Assembly (NCBI GenBank): GCA_943371245.1
Contig: CALRTY020000015.1
Span: 1-64,000 of the forward strand
Length of the DNA stretch: 64,000 nucleotides
Origin: UBA5018 sp947463165
GTDB lineage: Bacteria; Cyanobacteriota; Cyanobacteriia; PCC-6307; Cyanobiaceae
Direction: 5' to 3'
The notes beneath the pieces were generated by a model, which was not told the origin of the DNA, did not search any database, and saw nothing but the letters and a program-made list of their open reading frames with translations. Below are positions 24,839-34,030 of this stretch, one piece after another (within the stretch, counting starts at the first letter, position 1; every line of letters begins with the position of its first letter). The translations under genes were made by a program, and so were the position numbers.

Positions 24839-26051
24839 TCCGCTCGATGATCTGGTGATGTCCTGCAGCCGCGGCGGCATCCACCCGGGGCTGGAGCGGT
24901 TGCAGGCCGCCCTGGCGGCCCTGGGCCATCCCGAACGCCAGTTCGCGGCGGTGCAGGTGGCCGGCACCAACGGCAAGGGTTCGATCTGCAGCTTGGTGCA
25001 CAGCGCCCTGCTGGCCGCCGGCATCCGCAGCGGCCTGTACACCTCACCGCACCTGGTGAGCTGGACCGAACGCATCCGGCTGGGGGACACAGCGATCACC
25101 AGCGGCGAACTGCAGCGCCTGCTGGAGCGCATCCAGCCGATCGCGCGCCAGTTCGAGCTCAGCCCCTTTGAACTGATCACCGCCGCGGCCTTCTGCGCCT
25201 TCGCTGCAGTGGGGGTGGAGTTGGCGGTGCTGGAGGTGGGTATGGGTGGGCGCCTGGACGCCACCAGCTGCCATCCGCAGCGGCGGGTGATTGGTTTCGC
25301 CACGGTGGGTCTGGATCACCAGGAGTGGCTCGGCTCCAGCCTGGCGGCCATCGCCGCTGAGAAGGCCGCCGTGCTCCAGCCCGATGCGCTGGCCTGCAGC
25401 GCCCCCCAGCACCCGGAGGTGGCGGCGGTATTGAACCAGCGGGCCAGCTCCGTGGGCGCCCAGCTGCGCTGGTTGGAGCCCCTGGATCTCAATACTTGGA
25501 GCCTGGGATTGCCGGGCCAGGTGCAGGCCCGCAATGGTGCCGTGGCGCTGGGCATGTTGCAGGCCCTGGCGGCCCAGGGCTGGCCCCTGGATGGGGCCGC
25601 CATCCGCCAGGGCTTTGCCGCTGCCCGCTGGCCAGGCCGTCTGCAGCCCTGGCGCTGGCGCCACCAGCCGCTGCTTCTCGATGGCGCCCACAACCTGCCC
25701 GCTGCCCAGGCTCTGCGCTGCGAACTAGACCGCCATCCCCAGCGCCATGGCCTCCAGGCCGGCCCCAGCTGCTGGGTGCTGGGGGTGCTGGCAAATAAGC
25801 AGGGGCCGGAGCTGATCGAGGCCCTGCTGGGGCCAGAGGATCGGGCCTGGCTCACCCCCGTGCCCGGCGAGGCCAGCTGGGAGTTGGCGGATTTATTGGC
25901 CGCCAAACCCCAGCTGGCCGGCAGATTGGCGGCGGCCGCGGATCTGGAGACGGCCCTGGCCAGCGCCAGCGCCGCCGCCCAGGGGGCGCCGCTGGTGGTG
26001 GCCGGCTCCCTCTACCTGCTGGGGGCGCTGCTGGCCAGCCCGCCAGCCTGA
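24828..26051 (+). CDS. folC: Folylpolyglutamate/dihydrofolate synthase
   Basis: 407 residues. Mur-ligase-like: P-loop VAGTNGKGSICSLVHSALL, TSPHLVSWTERIR, VLEVGMGGRLDATS and LLLDGAHNLPAAQAL. Adds glutamate to folates, cytoplasmic. Start is a TTG overlapping the argD tail by 11 bp; the alternative ATG at 24858 would delete conserved N-terminal residues. Confidence 0.92.
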   Translation: MPADPLDDLVMSCSRGGIHPGLERLQAALAALGHPERQFAAVQVAGTNGKGSICSLVHSALLAAGIRSGLYTSPHLVSWTERIRLGDTAITSGELQRLLERIQPIARQFELSPFELITAAAFCAFAAVGVELAVLEVGMGGRLDATSCHPQRRVIGFATVGLDHQEWLGSSLAAIAAEKAAVLQPDALACSAPQHPEVAAVLNQRASSVGAQLRWLEPLDLNTWSLGLPGQVQARNGAVALGMLQALAAQGWPLDGAAIRQGFAAARWPGRLQPWRWRHQPLLLDGAHNLPAAQALRCELDRHPQRHGLQAGPSCWVLGVLANKQGPELIEALLGPEDRAWLTPVPGEASWELADLLAAKPQLAGRLAAAADLETALASASAAAQGAPLVVAGSLYLLGALLASPPA

Positions 26052-26136
26052 ATCCAAACCGCCGGCCTCAATCCAGAGCGCCAGACTGAATTCGACTAGT
26101 CAGACTGAATTCAGCCCCGCGCCAACGGCTGCCGCC

Positions 26137-26733
26137 ATGCCCCTGTTGCCCCCCTCGCTGCTCGCCTGGTTGGTGGCGGTACTGCTCAGCCTGCTGCTGC
26201 CGCTGCTGGCACCCGCCACCGCCCTGGCTGCCACTGCCTTGGCTGCCACCGCCCTGGCACCCGCCACCGCCCTGCCCCAAGGCAGCGATGGCGGGATGGC
26301 CGCCAACGATCGGGCCCCGTTCCAGACCAGCGTCGACTACACGCTCACCAACCAGAGCGACCAGGATTTCAGCGGTCAACAGCTGGCAAACAGCTCCTTT
26401 GCCGGGGTGGTCGGCAGGCGCGCCAGCTTCAATGGCGCCAATCTGCACGGGGCCATCCTCACCCAGGCGGTATTCCCCCAGGCCAGCTTTCATGGCGCCG
26501 ACCTCAGCGATGCGCTGATGGATCGCGGCGATTTCAGCGGTGCCGATTTCAGCGACGCCCTGCTCATCGGCGCGATCGCCTCCGGCAGCAGCTTCAGCGG
26601 CGCCCTGGTGAACGGAGCGGATTTCAGCGATGCCCTGCTGGATCGGGTGGACCAGCGCTTGCTCTGCCGCGAGGCGGAGGGCATCAACCCGGTCACCGGC
26701 GTGAGCACCCGGGACAGCCTCGAGTGCGGTTGA
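26137..26733 (+). CDS. Secreted/lumenal pentapeptide-repeat protein
   Basis: 198 residues. Hydrophobic signal region (LLAWLVAVLLSLLLPLL) followed by an unusual Ala/Thr/Leu tandem repeat (ALAATALAATALAPATAL). Then pentapeptide repeats A(D/N)(L/F)xx around residues 85-170 (NGANLHGAIL, HGADLSDAL, SGADFSDALL). C-terminal Cys pair in LLCREAEG and SLECG. Resembles thylakoid-lumen pentapeptide proteins. Function not known. Confidence 0.85.
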   Translation: MPLLPPSLLAWLVAVLLSLLLPLLAPATALAATALAATALAPATALPQGSDGGMAANDRAPFQTSVDYTLTNQSDQDFSGQQLANSSFAGVVGRRASFNGANLHGAILTQAVFPQASFHGADLSDALMDRGDFSGADFSDALLIGAIASGSSFSGALVNGADFSDALLDRVDQRLLCREAEGINPVTGVSTRDSLECG

Positions 26734-26752
26734 TCGGCCAGGGGTACTGGCA

Positions 26753-28234
26753 TCAGCGCTCTAGCCAGCCCCGCAACTTGCCGGGATTGAGCAGCCCAGC
26801 AGGGTCGTAGGCCGCCTTGGCGGCCACCTGATCCGCGTCCACCACCCCCAGCCCCCCCTCCTCCACGGTGATCGCATGGGGATTGAAGATCACCGCCCCC
26901 AGCTGGCGGCAGTGGTCGATCAATTCATCTAGTAGCTCCGGGCCCTGCCAACGCAGCAGGGGCAGGGCCGCCAGCCGGGCCATGCCACCGGAGCGCACCG
27001 CCTCCAGATGCCAGAGCAGATCTGGGCCCCACCGCCGCCTCAGCGCCTCCAGACAGGGGGCCTCCGGCTGGGGCAACAACAGCTGCAGGTATGTCCAGTC
27101 GGGGTGCTGGCCGCGCCAGTGCAGGGTGACGTGGTTCCAGGTGAATTCCGATAGCGGCAAGCCCTTCCCCTGGCCTTCTGGCCAGGCCCAGAGCAGCTCG
27201 CCGCCTTTGGCCCGCAGCAGGGCGGGCAGCACCTCCAGGGCCGCCGCTGAGGCCAGCAACAGCAGCCGATGCTGCCCCGCCAGGGGCGCCGGGCTGTCGG
27301 GGGGCCAGGGCATCGCCGGAACCACTTCGGCCTCCAGCATGGCCAGGGCATTCAGTTCCAAGGCCGAGGCCATCAGGGTTTGGGCCGCCGCCAGGGCCGC
27401 GGACCAGTCGTTAAAGCCCACCAACAACTGCCGCCAGGCCACCGCCTCCACCGTGGGCAGCCGCAGGGCGGTGATGATGCCATTGGTGCCATAGGCGTGG
27501 TTGATCGGGGCGCTGGCCGCCGCATCCAGCCGCAGTAGCTGCGGTTCGGGCTCCAGGGTCACCAGCTCCAGCCCCAGCAGGTTGCCGGGATCGCGCAGAA
27601 ACCCCCAGCGCAGGGAGCCGATGCCGCCGGAGCCGCCGGCGATGAATCCCCCCACGGTTGCCGTGCGGTAGCTGCTGGGCGCCAGGCGGATGGCTCGACC
27701 ATGGGGCGCCAACTGCCGATCCAGCGCCGCCAAGCCACAGCCCGCCTCCACCTCCACCACACCGGTATCTGGATCCAGCTGGCGCAGCTGCCGCAACTGG
27801 CTGAGATCGAGCACCAGGCCCCCACAGAGGGGTACGCACTGGCCGTAGTTGCCCGTGCCCGCCCCCCGCAGGGTGAGCGGCACCCGATGGCGGGCACAGG
27901 CACCGGCCACCAGCAGCACCTGCTCCAGGCTGCGGGCCCGCACCGCCAAATCCGCCAGCCGCCCCCGCAGCAAGGGCAGCAGCAGCGGCGAATAGTCGAA
28001 ATAATCGCGGGAGAGCCGCGCCAACTCCGTATTCAGCGGCACTGGAGCCGCCTGGGAGCAGGGGTCGCAGGCTGGCCCGATCAACTCCAGCTGGGGATCG
28101 AGGGCCTGGAGCTCGGCCGCCAGGGCGGCAATCACGGCCGCGGCTGGCCGTGGCGGCAGGTGGGCTGTGGTCATCGGTGCATATTTCTGCGGTGATCTGG
28201 TCTGCGGCAGCTGGCTGGTGGGCTCCTGGGTCAT
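26753..28234 (-). CDS. FAD-binding oxidoreductase (GlcD/D-2-hydroxyacid dehydrogenase-like)
   Basis: Up to 493 residues. FAD_binding_4 domain: VPLTLRGAGTGNYGQCVPLCGG, VEVEAGCGLAALDRQL, TVGGFIAGGSGGIGS and YGTNGIITAL. C-terminal cap ends AAKAAYDPAGLLNPGKLRGW, the usual end of this family. Start ATG at 28234 overlaps the amidohydrolase stop by 4 bp; ATG at 28174 is an alternative. Oxidises a hydroxy-acid-type substrate, identity unknown. Third gene of the DUF4359-amidohydrolase-oxidase operon. Confidence 0.85.
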   Translation of the reverse strand: MTQEPTSQLPQTRSPQKYAPMTTAHLPPRPAAAVIAALAAELQALDPQLELIGPACDPCSQAAPVPLNTELARLSRDYFDYSPLLLPLLRGRLADLAVRARSLEQVLLVAGACARHRVPLTLRGAGTGNYGQCVPLCGGLVLDLSQLRQLRQLDPDTGVVEVEAGCGLAALDRQLAPHGRAIRLAPSSYRTATVGGFIAGGSGGIGSLRWGFLRDPGNLLGLELVTLEPEPQLLRLDAAASAPINHAYGTNGIITALRLPTVEAVAWRQLLVGFNDWSAALAAAQTLMASALELNALAMLEAEVVPAMPWPPDSPAPLAGQHRLLLLASAAALEVLPALLRAKGGELLWAWPEGQGKGLPLSEFTWNHVTLHWRGQHPDWTYLQLLLPQPEAPCLEALRRRWGPDLLWHLEAVRSGGMARLAALPLLRWQGPELLDELIDHCRQLGAVIFNPHAITVEEGGLGVVDADQVAAKAAYDPAGLLNPGKLRGWLER

Positions 28235-29553
28235 CGGCAGCGACTCAACAGGGCTGAGGGGGCTTCCGAGAGGGGGGGATCCAGCCAGATGCCCTGCCGC
28301 AACACCCGGCGCTGGGGCGGCCCCGCCAGCAGGCCCTGCCAGTCAGACACCCCCAACACCAGCAGATCGGCCGGCGACCCCGGCCGCAGCACCCCATCCC
28401 AGGCCAGGTTGAGCAGCCGGGCCGCGGCCGTGGTGTGCAGGGCCAGGCCCTGCCGCTGCCAGGGCAGCAGATGAAAGGCCACCGCCGTGAGCCCGATCAG
28501 GGCTAGCGGATCAAAATCGCCCCCGGGGAACCAGGGATCCTGAACGTTGTCTCCACCCACGGCCACCAGCACGCCGGCCCGCTGCAGCGCCACCACCGGC
28601 GCCAGGGGCCGCAGCAGGGGGGTGCCCTCGGCACGCCCGCCGAGCAGCCACAGATTGGTGCTGGGCAGGGCCACCACCGTGAGCCCCGCCATGGCCATTC
28701 GCTCCGCCTGCCGGGCCAGGCGGGAGCCCCGCAGCAGGCCCAGGCTGCTGGCATGGCTGCAGGTGATCGGCAGCGCCAACCGCCGCTGCAGCACCGCGGC
28801 GCTCACCAGGGCCAAGCCTCGGCCCGGGTTGGTATCGCTCTCATCGACGTGCAGGTCAACGCCCAAGCCCAGCCCCTCCGCCAGCTCCAGCAGGCGGCAA
28901 AGGGCCTCCGGATCGCCGGCCGATTGACGAAAAGGCGGGCCCAATACGCCCCCCAGCAAACCGCCGGCGGCCGCCACCCGCCGCGCCAGGGCCTGGCCCG
29001 CCGACGTACTCCAGTGGCCCAGGGGCGCCAGGGCCACCAATTGCAGCTCCAGCCGCTCGCGCCAACGCTGGCGCAACTGCAGCAGCGCCTCCCAGCTGGC
29101 TTCGCCAGCGGGGCCGGCGCTGTCGATGTGGCTGCGGATCGCCCGCAGGCCATGGCGCCAGGCCCGCTGCAGGGCCCGCTCCCCCCGCTCCAAAACCCGT
29201 TCGGCGCTGCGCTCGGCAAACTCCCGCTGGTTGGCCTCCATGGCGGCGGCCATGGTGCCCTGCCGATTCGGGAAGGCCGCGGCGGTAAAGGCCTTGTCGA
29301 GGTGGGCGTGGGGCTCCACCGGCGGGGTGATCGCCAAGGGCAGGCCCGCCCCTGGCTTTCCCCCCCTTAAAGCCTCTGCATCCAAGGCCAGGATGTTGGT
29401 GATCTGGCCCGCCTGCCAGCTCAGCCGCACCGCCACCAGGCCATCGGCATTCGCCGCCGGCAGTCGCAGATCCCTGGGGTCGAGCAGAGAGCGCGGCAGC
29501 CAAGCCGTCAGGGTGCCGGAGGCGGCCGCTGCTGTTGCGGAGAGGGCGCTCAT
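28231..29553 (-). CDS. Metal-dependent amidohydrolase (cytosine deaminase-like)
   Basis: 440 residues from the ATG at 29553 (4-bp overlap with the upstream stop). Metal site PPVEPHAHLDKAF (HxH), Asp/His in DLHVDESD, CSHASSLGLL with the third His, and late Asp in VGGDNVQDPW. TIM-barrel amidohydrolase of the cytosine deaminase/N-acyl hydrolase kind. Substrate not deducible. The operon partner FAD oxidase suggests a two-step catabolic or salvage path. Confidence 0.87.
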   Translation of the reverse strand: MSALSATAAAASGTLTAWLPRSLLDPRDLRLPAANADGLVAVRLSWQAGQITNILALDAEALRGGKPGAGLPLAITPPVEPHAHLDKAFTAAAFPNRQGTMAAAMEANQREFAERSAERVLERGERALQRAWRHGLRAIRSHIDSAGPAGEASWEALLQLRQRWRERLELQLVALAPLGHWSTSAGQALARRVAAAGGLLGGVLGPPFRQSAGDPEALCRLLELAEGLGLGVDLHVDESDTNPGRGLALVSAAVLQRRLALPITCSHASSLGLLRGSRLARQAERMAMAGLTVVALPSTNLWLLGGRAEGTPLLRPLAPVVALQRAGVLVAVGGDNVQDPWFPGGDFDPLALIGLTAVAFHLLPWQRQGLALHTTAAARLLNLAWDGVLRPGSPADLLVLGVSDWQGLLAGPPQRRVLRQGIWLDPPLSEAPSALLSRCR

Positions 29554-29948
29554 GGGCTGGGGCTTTGGCCGCGGTGCACCAGGGCGAACTGCCCCGCCGC
29601 CGCCACGGTTATCGCCTCGTAGCGGGGCAGGTGCAGCTGGGGCAGCAAGCGCTGCCCGCCCAGGCCGGTGCGATAGATGCTGATCAGGCCGAGATTGAGG
29701 CGGCTGCTGTTCTGCAGGGCGATCTCCCCCAGCACCTGCCGCTGGGAGGCCACCAAGGCCGGGCAATCTTTGAGCACCAACCGCAGCGTCAGCGGCAGGC
29801 TGTTTTCCGCGCAGATCTCCTTAACGATCAGCTCCACCAGCTGATCTCCGGCATAGCGAGCGAACTCCTCGGGCGGCGGGTTGGTGATCGCCAGCCCAGC
29901 GGCGCCGGCAGCCACCAGCAGCGCTGGCGGGATCCAGGTGGCTTTCAT
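29550..29948 (-). CDS. DUF4359 family protein, membrane-anchored or exported
   Basis: 132 residues from the ATG at 29948; upstream in-frame sequence overlaps the tRNA-His side. N-terminal hydrophobic segment WIPPALLVAAGAAGLAI, then NPPPEEFARYAGDQLVELIV and LGLISIYRTGL. This is a cyanobacterial DUF4359 protein of unknown function with a probable signal anchor. Stop overlaps the amidohydrolase start (ATGA). Confidence 0.8.
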   Translation of the reverse strand: MKATWIPPALLVAAGAAGLAITNPPPEEFARYAGDQLVELIVKEICAENSLPLTLRLVLKDCPALVASQRQVLGEIALQNSSRLNLGLISIYRTGLGGQRLLPQLHLPRYEAITVAAAGQFALVHRGQSPSP

Positions 29949-30002
29949 CGGTGAGGGCGGGGCCAAGGGAGCGTGATCAGTTGGTACATTGGTCGAGATC
30001 GC

Positions 30003-30076
30003 GGCGGGCGTCGCCAAGCGGTTAAGGCAGCGGCTTGTGGTGCCGCCATCCGGGGGTTCGAATCCCCTCGCTCGCC
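30003..30076 (+). tRNA. tRNA-His (GTG)
   Basis: Extra 5' G, acceptor GCGGGCG/CGCTCGC, anticodon stem GCGGC/GCCGC with loop TTGTGGT (anticodon GTG), T-arm GGTTCGAATCC. C73 as expected for tRNA-His. Confidence 0.95.
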
Positions 30077-30223
30077 CTTAATTTTTATTCATTTTTGCGC
30101 ATTTGGTTTTGCGCTAAATGAATTTATTGGCTGCAGGCGAGGAATTTTTTGTGGCCGGTGAATTTAGTGGCTGCAGGCCAGTAGTAGGTCATTTCCCCGT
30201 CAGGCCAGCCGGTCAATAGGTCA

Positions 30224-31291
30224 TCAGGCCAGCAATTCCTCCAACAGGGGGCCGGCGCCGTAGCGCACCGGATCGGTGCAGGGCAGGCCGGTGAGCTCGC
30301 TCACCTCGGCGATGGCGTTTTCGGCCGCCGCTTCCTCCAGCAGGGCGGTGTTCAGCGCCACGGCCCGCACCCGCGGCGGCGGCAGGGCAGTGCTGGGGCG
30401 AGCCAGGGCGGCCAGGGCCTCCAGGGCCTGAATCAGCTGGGGTAGGGGCGGCAACAGCAAGTCGGTCAAACCGCGGCTGTGACGCTGACCAGCCCGATGC
30501 ACCAGCAATAGATCGGTGGGCTGGCTACCGCGAATCAGCGGCAGGGTGGCGGTGGAGCCGGGGTGGCAGAGGGAGCCCTGGCCCTCCACCAGCAGCCAGC
30601 CGTCCGCCTTTAGCCCCTCGCCGGCGGCCAGCACGGCCGCCTCCACCGCCCCGGCGGCGTAATCCACCCGCACGGCATCGAGGGCCACGCCAGCACCGCC
30701 GATCAACAGGCCCGCCTGGCCGGTACCCACGAACCGGGCCTCAATGCCCCGCGCTCGCGCCGCTGCCAGCAGTTCCAGGCAGGCGCTCATCTTGCCCACC
30801 GCCATATCGCTGCCCACGGCCAGCAACCGCCGAGCTGGCAGCGCCGCCGCCCGGCCGGCCGCCACCTGCAACCCCTGGGGCTCCAGCCGCACATCCCAGA
30901 TCCAGGCCTGGGGCCAGCGCAGGGCCGCCAGCTCGGGATCCTCCCCCAGGCGGCTGTGCAGCCCACTGGCCACCGATAGACCAGCCCGCAGGGCCGCCAC
31001 CAGGTCGGCTCTCACCTCCGGGGCCAAGCGCCCGCCGGAAGGGGCCAGCCCCACCACCGCCGCCCGGGGCCCCAGGGGCAGGGCCTCCCCCAGCGAGGCC
31101 AGCACCGGCACATCTCTGGCAATGCCGGTTACCTCCCTCAGGCTGCGGCCCGCTTGGCTGGGATCCACCACGGCCACGATCGGGCCGCGGCGGTAGCGCA
31201 GCATCGCCAGGCCGGTCTTGCCGCTGAGGTTGTCGAGACCCCCGTGCAGCAAGAGCACAATGGGTAGATCGGCGCTGAGCGGACTGGTCAT
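30224..31291 (-). CDS. DUF1611 family protein, DgcN-like N-acyltransferase
   Basis: 355 residues. N-terminal Rossmann-like part (AMLRYRRGPIVAVVD, AAVVGLAPSGG) and C-terminal P-loop domain GSDMAVGKMSACLEL (~160-174), then FVGTGQAGLLIGGAGVALDA and LLVEGQGSL. DUF1611 includes DgcN, which N-acetylates D-glutamate. Its start overlaps the upstream enolase-superfamily gene by 4 bp. The same pairing (DgcN with racemase DgcA) defines a D-Glu to L-Glu route in marine bacteria. Exact substrate here is inferred. Confidence 0.83.
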   Translation of the reverse strand: MTSPLSADLPIVLLLHGGLDNLSGKTGLAMLRYRRGPIVAVVDPSQAGRSLREVTGIARDVPVLASLGEALPLGPRAAVVGLAPSGGRLAPEVRADLVAALRAGLSVASGLHSRLGEDPELAALRWPQAWIWDVRLEPQGLQVAAGRAAALPARRLLAVGSDMAVGKMSACLELLAAARARGIEARFVGTGQAGLLIGGAGVALDAVRVDYAAGAVEAAVLAAGEGLKADGWLLVEGQGSLCHPGSTATLPLIRGSQPTDLLLVHRAGQRHSRGLTDLLLPPLPQLIQALEALAALARPSTALPPPRVRAVALNTALLEEAAAENAIAEVSELTGLPCTDPVRYGAGPLLEELLA

Positions 31292-32385
31292 CGCGCCGCC
31301 GCCAACAGAGCTGGTGCCACCTGGATGCCCAGGCCAGGCTGCGTGGGCGGCACCAGCCGATCGGCGACGATCTCCAAACCTGAAAAGGGGTCGTCCACCA
31401 GGTTGAGATGGCTGTCCAGATCGGGCCAGTGCACCAGGGGCAGCAGCTGGGCCGCGGCGCCGTTGAGCAGCCCACCATCGCCGTAACAGCCCAACATCAC
31501 CGCCAACCCCAAGCGCTGGGCGGCCCGGGCCATCAGCAGGGCCTCGGCCAGGCCACCGCTCTTGAGCAGCTTGATATTGACGCCATCCACGTAGGGCGCC
31601 AGCCTCACCAGATCATCCAGCCGCCAGCAGCTCTCGTCGGCCAGCAGCGGCATCGGGCAATCGAGCTCCAGGGCGGCAAAGTTAGCCGTATCGGCCTCCG
31701 GATCCAGCTGGGGCGGCAGCGGCTGCTCCAGCAACACCACCTGGGCCCGCTCCAGGTCTGTGGCCATCGCTCGGGTCGTCTCCAGGGTCCAGCCCCCGTT
31801 GGCATCCACCTGCAGCTCACAGGTGGCGCCGGTGAGCTGCCGCCGCCGCTCGAGCGCCGTCGCCACCGCCGCCAACAGGGCCCGATCGTGTTCCAGGCCC
31901 AGGGGGCTGCCCAGCTTGAGCTTGATCCGGCTGGCGGGCAACCGCTGCCACCAAAGCTCAAGCCGCGCCAACACCGCCGCCGGCTCCCCCAAGCCCAAGG
32001 TGACGCTGGTGGCGACGCCAACCCCTGGATCCAGGCCCCAGAGCCGGTGCAGCGGCAGGCCCAGCCGCTTGCCCAGCCAGTCGTGCAGGGCCAGGTCGAG
32101 GCCGCAGCGGGCCGGCGGCGACAGGGAAGCCAGCAGGGGCTCCAGGGCCTGGAGGGGCTCGGGCTCTAGGGGCTCCAGCGGCTCCACCAACTGCCTCAGC
32201 TCCGCCGCCACCGCCTCGGTGGTGTAGCGGCGGTGGCCGGTGTCAAAGCCGCCGGTTTCACCGATGCCGATCACACCGTCTTGCTCCACCACCACCAGCA
32301 GGTGGTCCGCGCCGCCGCTGCTGCCGCGGCTGATCGCCAGCGGCACGGCCTTGGTGAGGCGGAAGCTGTGCAACTGGAGGCGCAT
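31288..32385 (-). CDS. Enolase-superfamily racemase/epimerase (DgcA or dipeptide epimerase type)
   Basis: 365 residues of the muconate-lactonising-enzyme subgroup. Catalytic KxK in RIKLKLGS (~155-157), metal ligands Asp ~194 (QVDANGGW), Glu ~220 (LLEQPLP) and Asp ~250 (LLADES), and second-side Lys in NIKLLKSGG (~275). This matches Ala-Glu epimerases and N-acetyl-D-Glu racemases. Overlap with the DUF1611 gene supports the latter or a D-amino-acid recycling role tied to peptidoglycan. Confidence 0.88.
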   Translation of the reverse strand: MRLQLHSFRLTKAVPLAISRGSSGGADHLLVVVEQDGVIGIGETGGFDTGHRRYTTEAVAAELRQLVEPLEPLEPEPLQALEPLLASLSPPARCGLDLALHDWLGKRLGLPLHRLWGLDPGVGVATSVTLGLGEPAAVLARLELWWQRLPASRIKLKLGSPLGLEHDRALLAAVATALERRRQLTGATCELQVDANGGWTLETTRAMATDLERAQVVLLEQPLPPQLDPEADTANFAALELDCPMPLLADESCWRLDDLVRLAPYVDGVNIKLLKSGGLAEALLMARAAQRLGLAVMLGCYGDGGLLNGAAAQLLPLVHWPDLDSHLNLVDDPFSGLEIVADRLVPPTQPGLGIQVAPALLAAAR

Positions 32386-32507
32386 GGTGCCCGGTAACCC
32401 GCCTGCGGTGGGAGCTCAGTTCATCCTGAAGCCCAGCCGCCATTCCTTGCACCCCGCTGGCTCAGATCTGAATTTGCCCTTGTCCGCCGCCCCCAGCCAG
32501 CCCACTG

Positions 32508-33965
32508 ATGGCGGAAAATAGCTTGATGAGCGCATACACCATCCCCAGCCCTGGGATTGCCCCCGCCGCCCCCGCCGCCACAGCGGCTCCCGCCGCAGCT
32601 GCCGCCACCGGGGTGCAGGGGCGCGGCAGCTACTGGATCACCACCTTCGGCTGCCAGATGAACAAGGCGGATTCCGAGCGCATGGCCGGAATTCTGGAAG
32701 CGATGGGCTATAGCGAAGCCGAGGGCGAACACAGCGCCGATCTGGTGCTCTACAACACCTGCACGATCCGCGATAACGCCGAGCAGAAGGTTTACAGCTA
32801 CCTGGGCCGCCAGGCCCAGCGCAAACGGCTCAACCCCCGGCTCACGCTGGTGGTGGCGGGCTGCGTGGCCCAGCAGGAGGGGGAGGCGCTGCTGCGCCGG
32901 GTGCCCGAGCTCGACCTGGTGATGGGTCCCCAGCACGCCAATCGCCTGGAGCGGCTGCTCAGCCAGGTGGAGCAGGGCCAGCAGGTGGTGGCCACGGAGG
33001 AGCACCACATCCTCGAGGACATCACCACCGCCCGCCGCGACAGCGGCGTCTGCGCCTGGGTGAATGTGATCTATGGCTGCAACGAGCGCTGCACCTACTG
33101 CGTGGTGCCCTCGGTGCGGGGCCAGGAGCAATCGCGCCTGCCCGGCGCCATCCGGCTGGAGATGGAGGGGCTGGCCGCCCGCGGTTTCAAGGAGATCACC
33201 CTGCTGGGCCAGAACATCGATGCCTACGGCCGCGACCTGCCGGGCATCACGCCCGAGGGGCGGCGCCAGCACACCCTCACCGACCTGCTGCACAGCGTCC
33301 ATGACATCGAGGGTGTGGAGCGGATTCGCTTCGCCACCAGCCACCCCCGCTACTTCACCCAGCGGCTGATCGACGCCTGCGCCCAGCTGCCCAAGGTGTG
33401 CGAGCACTTCCACATCCCCTTCCAAAGCGGCGACGACGCCGTGCTCAAGGCCATGGGCCGCGGCTACACGGTGGATCGCTACCGCCGCATCGTCGAGCGC
33501 ATCCGCGAATCAATGCCCGATGCCTCGATCAGTGCCGACGCCATCGTGGCCTTCCCCGGCGAAACCGACGCCCAATACAGCCGCACCCTGGAGCTGGTGG
33601 CCGAGATCGGCTTCGATCTGGTCAACACCGCCGCCTACTCCCCTCGCCCGAACACGCCGGCGGCCAACTGGCCAGACCAGCTGCCCGAGGCGGTGAAGGT
33701 GGAGCGGTTGCGCCAGCTAAATGCCCTGGTGGAGAGCCAGGCCAGAGCCCGCAGCGCCCGCTACGCCGGCCGCAGCGTCGAGGTGCTGGTGGAGGGCCGC
33801 AACCCCAAGGATCCGGGCCAGGTGATGGGCCGCACCCGCACCAACCGGCTCACCTTCTTCCCAGGCCAGCGCGCCGATGGCTCGTCCATTCAAGCCGGTG
33901 AATTGGTGCAGGTGCTGATCGATCAGGTGCGCCCCTTCTCGCTCAGCGGCCAACTGGCTGTCTGA
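32508..33965 (+). CDS. miaB: tRNA-2-methylthio-N6-dimethylallyladenosine synthase
   Basis: 485 residues. UPF0004 domain with three Cys: TTFGCQMNKADSER, LYNTCTIRDNA, VAGCVAQQEG; radical SAM CxxxCxxC in YGCNERCTYCVVPS; C-terminal TRAM domain from ~425. Methylthiolates A37 of tRNAs reading UNN codons. An Ala/Pro-rich N-terminal extension of ~35 residues precedes the first domain; ATG at 32526 could be the real start. Confidence 0.95.
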   Translation: MAENSLMSAYTIPSPGIAPAAPAATAAPAAAAATGVQGRGSYWITTFGCQMNKADSERMAGILEAMGYSEAEGEHSADLVLYNTCTIRDNAEQKVYSYLGRQAQRKRLNPRLTLVVAGCVAQQEGEALLRRVPELDLVMGPQHANRLERLLSQVEQGQQVVATEEHHILEDITTARRDSGVCAWVNVIYGCNERCTYCVVPSVRGQEQSRLPGAIRLEMEGLAARGFKEITLLGQNIDAYGRDLPGITPEGRRQHTLTDLLHSVHDIEGVERIRFATSHPRYFTQRLIDACAQLPKVCEHFHIPFQSGDDAVLKAMGRGYTVDRYRRIVERIRESMPDASISADAIVAFPGETDAQYSRTLELVAEIGFDLVNTAAYSPRPNTPAANWPDQLPEAVKVERLRQLNALVESQARARSARYAGRSVEVLVEGRNPKDPGQVMGRTRTNRLTFFPGQRADGSSIQAGELVQVLIDQVRPFSLSGQLAV

Positions 33966-34030
33966 ATACTGGCCAGCAGAGCAGCAAACTACCCACAGTT
34001 CTCGCCCTGTCGCTGGGCGATCAGTCCGTG

